From contig NC_091935.1 of NCBI RefSeq assembly GCF_041260155.1, positions 40,013,303 to 40,077,302 on the forward strand: a DNA stretch of 64,000 nucleotides, read 5' to 3'. Positions 50,021-61,400 of this stretch are shown piece after piece. Position numbers and translations under genes: made by a program. The notes beneath the pieces were generated by a model, which saw only the letters and a list, made by a program, of their open reading frames with translations, did no database searches and was not told where the DNA came from. Position 1 is the stretch's first letter, and every line of letters begins with the position of its first letter. Source of the stretch: Ptychodera flava (taxonomy: Eukaryota; Hemichordata; Enteropneusta; Ptychoderidae).

Positions 50021-52417
50021 CGCTGTCGAATATAAATTTACCTCATTATATCTCTGGCTTTATCTGTGACCTATGTGATATATTGTTGTCGTCGTTGATT
50101 TATGTGATGAGAAATCTGGCGAGTTATGCACATGATGTCTAATTTGTCCGTATTGACAAGCAATTTTAGAAGTACGATGACAGTGCTGTAGTCCCAAAAC
50201 ACGTCGATTAGTTTGATGAGGTTATGACGTCACCTTAACCGCAAACGTTCTTCCCTATGGATGCAATAAACGACTGCAGTTTCCAGATTTTGTCGAAAAT
50301 GCTGGATTAAATATGTATATTTTCATTTCATTTTTAAATAAAGTGAATAAATCAATTTTGTACTTATTCTTTATCAATGAAACCTTCACAATAACAAAGT
50401 CAAACGTTTAGCTGAGTCGTTGCACAGATGAATTAATGAATTGGTGAATGAAACCCGCATGGCAAGATAAGCAAAAGATATTCTGAAATTCATGTTTTTG
50501 AATGCCAATCGTATTCTGAACTTTTAGAGACATTTTGCAGACATTACTTCGGACCCATCTTCTCTTAGTCGGTTTGTTCACTCGATCTGGTTTGCTCAGG
50601 GAGGCTGTATCCATAGATTTGTGATAATAGGACCTGGGTAATTATTGCTAAATTATTAAGTGTATTCTGTATTCTTGAGTTTCTTAAGAAACGTTTCTGC
50701 CAAATTGTACAAATCCGATTGCCGAAATCTGAATGGTGAAATCTTTCGGCAGTATGGATCCATCCATGTGCCATGGATACGGATCGGCGTTTGTAGTTAT
50801 GACTCACCAACAACGCTTTACTACTGTACTGCGCAAACTAATGTGCAGTAATGGCCAATAATGGCCAATTAATCTGAACAAACGCGTTTAATTAAACAGA
50901 CACGATCTCACATAACACGTTAACACCCACCAAAGTAGTTTCCCCATAACATGTTGTTGTCAGATATGCAGTCATCGTCCCTATATCTCCTGTTCTTCTT
51001 TTGATTTACTTAAATTGTTCTGGCTAGACGTATTGATCAGTTAACCGATCAGATTAAATCAGACAACGTTTATAACTCAGCTACGAGAAGTGAGTTTTAT
51101 TGCCCATTACTCACGCTACTGTGAGGTTTAAAAATTATAGTAGATCATGTGGAATGAACTTACAGCGTATAAAAATCATCACAGAGTGAGTTTTTTTTGA
51201 CACAACAATGTTTTATTGCAATCAAAATGAATTCACACAACCAGTAGCAAAACATTTGATTTTTATTCCAAACCGAGAATATGTTACCTTATAGACGTGT
51301 CTAAGACTTTAAATGTTCGTAACGTATTTCCTTAACATATCACCTTCTCCACTCCATTCATGCAAATCTGTACGTCGTAAAATAAAGTACATACAGTACA
51401 AATAAATAAAATACAGTCATTTTAAAATAAATCTGAGGGGAAGGACTTTGTTTTCTTTTAAATCAAACTAAAAGATTTCGTTTCTTGGAAGTAACTGAAA
51501 GGTGAAGTTTGTTGTAAATGAAACTGAAAGTCGTAGATGAAACTCTACGTTAGAGGTTCATGTGAATTAGAATGAAGCATTGTAAAAATTGATGTCTAGA
51601 TTTTGCTAAATTAAGAGCAAATCGAATCAAAAGAGGAAGAGTTTGTGTTCCAAAATTAAATTTTTGACTGATTTAATTGTTATGATACACAAATGGGTTT
51701 AAAATCATTAATTCACAGTCCAGCTGGCATCGTTATAAAAATATAATAACACTAAAATTATATGTTTTGTATGTATGTAATCGAATCAGTTAGACAAATG
51801 ACGAAATGACAATTCAAAATCCAAATGACGAAAATCTATCGCTAGATATAGATACAGATAAGATCTCCAGCACACTAGAAAAAATAAGGTCATATTTGGC
51901 ATTAAGGTAGTACGCAACAAAAGATGAAACACTTGAAACCCCTCTCAAATTTTCCACATCGAAACGATAAGCCATTCTCTTAATAAAGCAATAATAAAAA
52001 TCAGGGGTCATTCAAGCTGTGATAAAATTCGACTTCTGTATACCACTTGGCGATGAATCTACCAAGGGGAAATGTAAAACATTTGTAACTATCTTATGGT
52101 TTACAATTAATCTTGAGTAAGCTTACAGTGTTGGGAAATAAATTGTTGATTTTTCCTGAATAATGTCAGTAAAGTGTAACGTTTATTCCTTGTCGGCCTT
52201 CCATTCTGATAATATAGCTATAACAAATCTTGATTACGCAGTTTTCTTTATTTTGAATGTCCTTTTTCACTGCACAAAAGGCTTTTCATTATGTTATGCA
52301 GAGATGTGTTCTTTGAATGTGTGAAAGTGTATTGAATTCTGGTTTATCTGTCATGACATTATGGAAACTATTTTTTCTGAATACTGTCTTCCCGTTGTTA
52401 ACTCCGTCTTTTCGACC
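50021..52417. other. Tail-to-tail spacer between the SDR and receptor genes
   Basis: AATAAA at 50337-50342 and 50346-50351 can end the SDR transcript. TTTATT at 51212-51217 (AATAAA on the minus strand) could end the receptor transcript. No other gene was recognised. Confidence 0.55.
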
Positions 52418-55400
52418 TTACTCCACCGAGGAACTGTAAACATGACTGGCAGTTCCAAAGAGACTATCCGCACTGCTGCCAGGGTATGCTGGCGTCAGCT
52501 CTAAGTTTGTAGTGTTTGCTGAAACGATAAATGTTGATGATTATGTACAAGATTCGCGTATACCCTAAACAAATTGAAAAGAACGAATACAAGAAAACTG
52601 ATTGATTTGGCTTCTCATGTCTCTCATGTACGTATGCTAAATTCAGTAAAATCATATTTCAATGACGTCTCTGTGTTCAGGGAAACTGTCACAACCTCAT
52701 AAGTTTCTTTCAATTCGTTATGATTATGTTCTCAATCGCGATAACTTTACATGCATGTTAACCTTAGAAATCTTCAAGATAAGTCCTACCTTGATCTGTT
52801 GAAGTAAGATCAGCCGTACTCTGGTTACTCGGTGTTGAATTCTGAATCTCCAATTCGACGTGGCTAAAGCTTTTCTTGGTACCTTTAGATCGCATCCTGT
52901 TTCAATAAAATTTAACGGTTTCTCTAAATCATGGACTCAGTGTCATGTTGTTCCTTAATAATCAAGCATCTAACTATTGTTCTACGGAAATTCTAGGAGA
53001 TTTTATTTTCACAGTCTATGTTGACGCTGTTTACTGGTGAACATCAATTTTCGGTTACGATGACAACCAAGATGCACAATGCTAAGTTTTAGATGCTAAA
53101 TATGACGTCTTTGCATTAAATTTGTTTCTAACGTATGCGTTATGCAATGCTTCGCACTGTAGTGCAATTCAATATGTTGTAATTACAGGCTAGGGTTTTT
53201 CATTCGACTGTAAGAACCAACTGGTCTTTACTGACACATCATAAAAAGACACTTGAATATTTTATAGTTGGATATCATACACTGTTAGATATCATATACT
53301 GTTGGATATCATACACTGTTGGATATCATATACTGTTGGATATCATATAGTGTTGGATATCATATACTGTTGGATATCATATACTGTTGGATATCATACA
53401 CTGTTGGATATCATACACTGTTGGATATCATACACTGTTGGATATCATATACTGTTGGATATCATATAGTGTTGGATATCATATACTGTTGGATATCATA
53501 TACTGTTGGATATCATATACTGTTGGATATCATACACTGTTGGATATCATATACTGTTGGATATCATATAGTGTTGGATATCATATACTGTTGGATATCA
53601 TACACTGTTGGATATCATACACTGTTGGATATCATACAGGCGTAGTTTTATGACTCACCATTCAAGTACAGATAAATAACAATAAAATCCCTATTAGTAG
53701 AATGATAATCAACACAATGATGAGTATTATACGGGTTGAACTTGGCTGACTAGTAGATTCGTGATGTCCTGTCAATAGAAATTAGTGAGAATCTGATAAC
53801 TTTAAATATTTTAACGAAACCATCGAGCACGGAATTCTTGTGAAGTCTGCGATCCATCGAAGTGAAAAAACGAATAACAATTGGTCATTTGTCCTTCAAA
53901 AATGCCGATTAAATCGACTGTAAATATCATATTTTTTAAATAAGTGGTGAAATTTGACGTAATTGCGTATTAACCAATCCTTAATATTTCATTCACCTTT
54001 ATTATTATGGCTTGAAAGTTTTCTATTTATCCGTATATTGTTTCGTTCAGCCTGTCAATGCTCTATAGCAAGTAGTACTTTTGGAGATTCATAGCCCGCT
54101 ATAAGGTAAAAGTGTTGAACTCTATCGAGTATTTACATAGAGATGGATAAAAAGGTATATTATATATACTTCCAAGATGCAAAAATTGTTAGTGGTTCCT
54201 GCAACAAATAAGGATTTTTATCGAAAAGGCTTTACTGTAAATAGTGCCAATCAGTGGAATAATGTTGATTTAAATATAAGATCTAGTAACTCATTAAGCA
54301 GTTTTAAAACTGCCTACCTGAAAGCTTATTGGGTATAATTTTTTGTGTTGTAAGTTTAGTTTTCTTGTTAAATTTGTTTTTGTTATCTAGTGTGATTGTG
54401 CATTTTTTTCCTCCTGTGTGCAGGTGGTGACTCCTGGCCACTTTTTTCTGTGCATTGTATTGTTCTAGCTTTGTTTGTCATGTTTCATGTTGTTCTGCTT
54501 CGTATCAGTTTGTATGTTCATTTGAGGGCCCTGGGGAAGATAAGCATCTTTACTGAAGCTTACCAGGCTACCTCGTTAAACAAGGTTTAATAAAAATAAA
54601 ATATTACCGGTGAATGACACTGATGTATCTGCACTGAAGTAATACTCATAGTCCTGAAAATAAAGTTGAATAAATATCAAATCATATCAAAAGTCTGTAG
54701 GTCAATGCATTCTGGGAATATTTCACTGAAATGCCTATATACGCAGGTAGTCGGTTGAAAGTAACGTTTAACTATGCAAAAATTATATTTTGTTTTTGTT
54801 TGCTCGACAAAATACAAATGTGTAAATATATGTTTTCTAAACCACTTGAAGTTGACATTCAGTATTCACTTTCAGGATAAACAGATAGACCTAAGGTTTA
54901 TAAACTCACCCCGGTAATATTACTTCCAAGTCCATAAAAGATATGATACTTCTTTCCGGGTAACAGGGGAACGTTGTTAAAGCCTCCATATACACGACCA
55001 TCGCCCACAACAAAGCTGCTTGGCAAATCTTTCAATAGCAGAGACGCCGTGATATAGTACGTTAAACCACTGGTACGGTATCTGCCAAGTCTTTCAAAGT
55101 CTATTTTTCGAAGTTTCTCTTCGGCGGAGTTCTCTCCATAGGCCACTATTATGATGTAATCTCTGAAATATTCAATATTTCCATTTTCATCAGACACAAT
55201 TACATTATTGTAATCGTGGGCACATTCAATCTTATTGTGCTGGATGGGATATTTTACAATAAAAATGTGAAAAGTTCAAAACTGCGATACATCGAATATG
55301 TAAATGAACCATTATTATTAGGACAAGGCTAAAATCAAGGTGATCCGAATACATCTCCTCGGCGGCAACTGCCAGCGAGTATTAGAATGCACAAAAGTAC

Positions 55401-58400
55401 ATGAACAAATTAAAAGGACAAAAACAAGCATCCAATCAAATTTAAATTACTTGTTTACTGAATGTTTAATGGCAATTACTCACATAAGATGGATACGGTC
55501 ATCAATCAACCAAGGCTGTAATATGTGTGTTCAATTGCCATTTTAAGATTACAGAAATTTTTGCTCGCTGGGTTAATTAATATTCTTTTTATTAACACCG
55601 CTGATTTCGGTTGTCATTGTTCTTGGGAAAAAATCACTGGGAATGGTGTCACCTGAGCCTACTTCATACCCTTGTCATAATTTCAATCATTTAAAATAGT
55701 CTATAACCTGCAGTTGAAAAATACGATTACTCGATCAAACGTGCTCGTTGAAGTATTGTAAAGCTTCAGCTTTTCATTATTCGTTTTCGTTGCAGCACAG
55801 CTTAGTTTTATTTATATCCACTATACTCACATGAGTGTTGTTTCTTTTGAAATCCTTGTATCATATGAGAGTCCTGGCAATTTGACTGTTGTTCTTGTGT
55901 CAGAATGTTCAACATTATGTTTCACCATGTCAGCTAACGGTAACTGTTTCAGTATATCATCTGCAAGATAAGGAAGCAGTCATTACGATGAAAATATATC
56001 AAAGTGATACCAAGTGTCTGAACAGAGCAATATTCTTTGTGGATGTCACATATTAAATACGGTGAGGTGTTGTAATTACAGGCAATTGTATGGAGAAAGA
56101 ACGACAAATGAGAACGTAATTTGGAAAACAGAAACATATTTGAGATGAAAATTAGCATGAAATGATGCGACAACGACGCAAGACTTCTATGACCAAAGTA
56201 GACTATATCAATTGTCAGTTTACGTAAAGTAATTCCTTCACGTCATAACTTCCTAGAGGCTTTTCGGATCTAATGAATCCCGAATTCGTAAAAAAACATT
56301 GAAATCCTAGATTATATGCTAGGCCAAGCTACAATCAAACACTGAAATAGAAGGTATTTTTACTGTAATAAAATGCGACCGTAGATAAGCTACTGCAAGC
56401 ATGATTTTGTTCAAGCATATTACAGATGCAACAAGACTCAGGTATTTATAGTAAGAAACCAATCTATTTTGTAATCTAATCATCCATGCGAAACGGAGGC
56501 AAAATGTTCAATAATAATCTCTAACATTCAAGTGTAAAAGTCTAAGTGTGGAGGGTTGTCAATCCAAACTTTTCTCTGATTTCATCCACTGGATAAATAT
56601 AATCCTCTATTGAATTGAGTACAGTGATACATACCTGCAAATAAAGTTCTAGCTTTGACTGTTCTGGGTTTGCCGAATCCCTTTGAAGTACTGGCATTCA
56701 CTTGGATTCCATAAGTTGTTCCAGGCATTAGATCATCAAGTGTGTATGTAACGCGATTTCCTTCCAGTAAGACAGAGCGTGCTCGGAATAATTCATGTCT
56801 GAAAATCGATTCCATCGGATAATACATCACCTGGAAAAATGTTCACATTTGCATTCATTAAAAACGTTTTCTAAACAGACAAAAACACCGCCATACAAGC
56901 TGTGTTTTTAAATCTACATGAAAAATATCAAAGAAAAAGTAAATAGCACTTTCTTTTTTAAGACGTCAACTTCCCTAAATTATTATTAGCGGTATGATAT
57001 GGCACTTCAGAAGCTTTTGTCTAGTAAAGGAAATTAAAAATTTGATACCAAGATTGTTATGAAATTATAAATTTGATAGCAAAATAAATCTCAAATACGT
57101 TAAGACATTTCTTTTCAGATAAGCGCAACTGTGACTCTTTTTTCCAATGTATGACTATATCGAAAGATACTATTGAAAGAACTTAATGTCGATACATAAC
57201 AAGGTACACAAAATCATTTTGGTCTACGATAATGTTTTTGAACTAATCGACATAACTTGTCTAGATTGAGGTAGAATGCGCCTAGGAGAAAGATATTCCG
57301 AGTGTAAAACTTTAACAAACCCTCGCTAGTCTATCTATCACTCTTTGGATTTCGTTTTAAAGATTATGGAGTATTATGTTCCAGTTTTGTCATGACCAAT
57401 AAATTTTGTGACGTCATCCCCTAGATTACTACTGATAATGTATCCGATTACCTAGCACAGTAGCCCCAGAACTTTTTACTTTAAAATATACGAGGCGAAG
57501 CCGAGTACATTATGTCGTGCAAAGTTTGCTTTCGTCCATTATGTCCCGGAAGGGAGTAAATTATTGCTTAAATAAAAGCTTCCTGTTTTTTTGAAAATCG
57601 AAAAATTTAGTTTTCCCAAAGAGTTTTCATAGGGATGGCGAACATTTTGAATTTCAGGGGTCGATAAATGTTGGGTCAGTACTAAATTTTGCACGGTGAC
57701 GCCTGATTGTTATTCTGGATTTCGCCAGAGAATAGTTGAAATTTTTTTTACGGAAAGTTTGAGTAAAAGTTTGTGTTTTTCAATTCGAGGCGCGTTCTGC
57801 CTCAAAAGATAACACTCACCCAATATTGCTGAATATCACCACTGTAGACTACAGGTTCAGTCCAAAAGACGCTGATTTTATTTTCATGGACTTCTGAAAC
57901 CCCAATAGTACCAGGTAACCCAGGAACTATATTCTAGAAATATAAAGTATATCGTATTAGGTTACGTTCAGAAGCAATGGGGAGAGGTGAGAGAAATTGA
58001 GAGGACTTGCTTTTATGGGGGTGGGAGTTTTATGTCCTTGAAAATAATCGAGATGTTGGAGGGGTATATAAATACGTTGATTCCTTTCAAACAAGGACAC
58101 AACGTGTTTTTAGGTACTTTTCATACATCAGTGCTCACAGCTAACCAAATTATGGAATTATCTCCCCATTTCAAAACTTTCATTGAAAAACCCAACAGTA
58201 CTATGAAATACGGTGATCCCTAAGAATCACCAACTATTAATGGTGATGGTTTATGACAATTTGGTAATTGTGGTAGAAGAAACATGAACAGGTAGACATA
58301 CTTAAGTAATTAAACTAATGCATGAGACATGTTTTCAGTTTTGTCTTCCTGTGTCGAAATTTAACGTCGATATGCCCGCAAGTGAATTTCAGTGTAGTCT

Positions 58401-61400
58401 TTACTTCTGTTGTTGATATCACAATGCACTTGACATACATATATTCATACATGATATACACATAAATATAAGTTGATGACTAGGAAGATTTGACAAATGT
58501 AACATCTCAGAAATATAATGTTGCTGTTATGCATAAACACAGTGGAGGGACTGTGGTATAAATTACATATATAAAAAAGTGGAGATATCAACTCAGAAAC
58601 ATGGCTAGGCTAATAAGGCATTATTCTCAAATATCTTCTGTATCTACAAAGTCTTACAATTGCTGATCTATAGTATATCGATAAATATACAAATATGATA
58701 TCATTGACAAATAACATTGGAAATGTTTTGATCTATATAAAGAAGTAAAACTAGAAGTTAGTCGATACACAGAACAAAAATACTGGCAATGTTATAAATA
58801 TTACAGTTACTGCTCTGTTAATGAGTCAGAACTGGGAGGAGGGATGGAATTGTGGGGTGGAGGGTGGGCGGGGTTAAGGTTTTGCGTCAACAAACCAACC
58901 AACAAACCAACCATTATTTGTGAATCAGTCATGACTATTCCGAGTTTCATTATGCTATGAATCGTAAATTAGAAGAAAAAATTTTAAAGAAAAAAATTTT
59001 TATCTTTCTTTTGATCAGAAGTCTGTACACTCATTACATCAGTGAACTCGCCAAGCCCGGCACCAGTCGATGCTTGCACCTGTAACAGAAGGTGAAAACC
59101 AAACTGAGCACTGGACCGTTGCTTGCTATGGTATGCATTTTCACAAATATTTCAAACTCTATGTAAGACTTAATTGCCCTGTAATTGTATTCTGTATATA
59201 GAGGAATTTGAAAACTTATAGAGGACGAATCTCTCACAGAAATAAAATTACAGACGTTTGTACAGTTGTTTACGTTGTGACTTTCAAATATCACGAACAT
59301 TTAAGCCAACACACTGACCTGGACTTTGTAATGCGCTTTGTGTGTGAGGTTGAATACCGTAGCTGTGTTGATATCCCCTAGGTTGGCGGTAATTATTAAG
59401 GTGTGATTTTGGCTCGGCTTTGCTATTTCCCAATATCGTATTTTGTATTCATTGATGAGACCGTTGCATGGTTCGGGAACCAACCATTGGATCGTCATAG
59501 AATCGGCACCTGCACGCACAGTCACGTTCCTTGGTATTGATGGCACTGTAATGTAACGTAAAATGTCACTATTACTTCAACTACTGATTATTTTCTGAGA
59601 GATAAAACACTTAGAGACACAAGAGTGTCAGAACAAAGGAATAATGCGTTTTTTATTCGAACTAATCGATCAAAACAGACAATAATCCTTGCCTTCAAGT
59701 TGTATTAATGGTAAAGTTATGATTTTATCATTAAGGAGCTGAGACTGCACTGTAACATTTCTAGTCTGCTGAAAGAAGTTGAGTTGAAGTTTCAAACCTT
59801 ACATAAACGTTGACATTACGTTAGAATTTCAACTCACCATCTTCAGCAGTCCACGCCATATATTCCTGACTCCATGGACTCTGTTGGTCCTTGTTACGAA
59901 ATGAGACCAAAAGTTGATACTTGGTGTATGCAAACAGTCCACTCAAAGCAAGTACACGTACAGAAGTATTGCGCATAACAATTTCGACGTAATCATCCTG
60001 TGTATTTGCTTCCCTGTATTTCACGAGGAGACTATCGATATATCCCTGTACTCCATTGTATATGCATTTGACTTGTGAAGATACAGGCACCTGGAAGAAA
60101 GTAATTATAGAGTTACCATATCACGTAAAATACCAATCTTCTGTTACCTTAAGTTAGTATGCACCTCTAAAATGAAAGACTTAAAGTTTTCAAGTGCTCA
60201 AACAATCCTTAAGGAATATTTCAACCATTTTCTTTCAAATATCAAAAATATAAATTGGGGGGGGGGATCAACGAGCAATTTGGTACTAGAGAAACGTAAA
60301 CAAACAACCCAACATTTACCGTTATTTAAAATTCAAAATGGCAGCCACCCCTGTGTTAAGTCTACGGGGAAAAATAAAGTTTTCAATTCATGGAAAACTC
60401 AGAAGTGAAAAGTTTTCTTACACCAAGACCTTAAAATGAGCCACCACAAGTGTAGGTCAGAAAAGAATTGGAAAAGTTTACATCTTTCCTCGAGGGGCAT
60501 TCTACCTTACACCGGACGCACGAGTAACCGGCACTCTAATTAGGTAATTACCAAGAAACTTAGCTAAGCAGTTTGCTACTTGACTAGGCGTATACCTAAA
60601 CAAGAGTCTGTTTTATTGTCTGAAGATTGATAAGGAATCCACCAGACTCAGCAGGCAGCTGCTTCACTGAGTTAACTGATATATGTACTGGAACACACCA
60701 TTTCTTCTGGCAACCAGTTCATTGGAGAGTTTTAAGTTGTAAAAACATTCCGTAAATTTCACAAGTAATGTAGGTGTCACACAATAATCTACTATGTAAG
60801 CCTACGTGCAGTTTGTTCAAACGATTCGTTTTACGTAAAGGATTCTATCATATCTCATATCTTTCGATATGCCCCGTTGGTGGTGCTTGATAAGTTTAAA
60901 TTTATACTTTATGTATGGAACTACAACAAAGAGAATAGAATCTGTAAAATTGGAAGACTTTACAACTTCGACTGTTAATTGATATACCTTTGTCATACCA
61001 GTGAATTTTGTGACGTCAAACCTCAGATTATTACTGATAATGTATCCGATTACCCGACATCATGGCTTCAGATGTTTTCTACGTCTACAAATTCACTTGC
61101 ATTGCCAAAACTATAAAATAATAGCGATAAATTATACACCCTCCCGGCCCATAATAGACTCAAGCAAAGTTTGCTCTCGCCATTACGGGCCGGATGGGGA
61201 TACATTATTGCTTAAATATTGTTCATGTGAAATTTTATTAAAGTGTCACTACAGAACAATGCTAGTAATTTTCAGTTACGCGTGACAAAACTGTAATCTC
61301 TTTTCATCAGTATCTGCATTGTGTACCTGAGACGGGATTTAGGATTTGGGATTTGACTGAATTCGCAGAATTCGTAGTTCGTTGTACTTTGTTGTCCACT

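Noticed and set aside
51814-52011. Possible extra receptor exon
   Set aside because: The gene already ends with an in-phase stop at 52418, and no motif or splice site supports this frame.
53267-53636. CRISPR-like array or centromeric CENP-B boxes
   Set aside because: The units are contiguous without spacers, and the partial GTTGGA match to the 17-bp CENP-B box fails at the other essential positions.
53319-53653. Long open frames encoding Trp/Ile/Tyr repeats
   Set aside because: They arise from a 17-bp minisatellite read in three frames and lie in an intron on the opposite strand.
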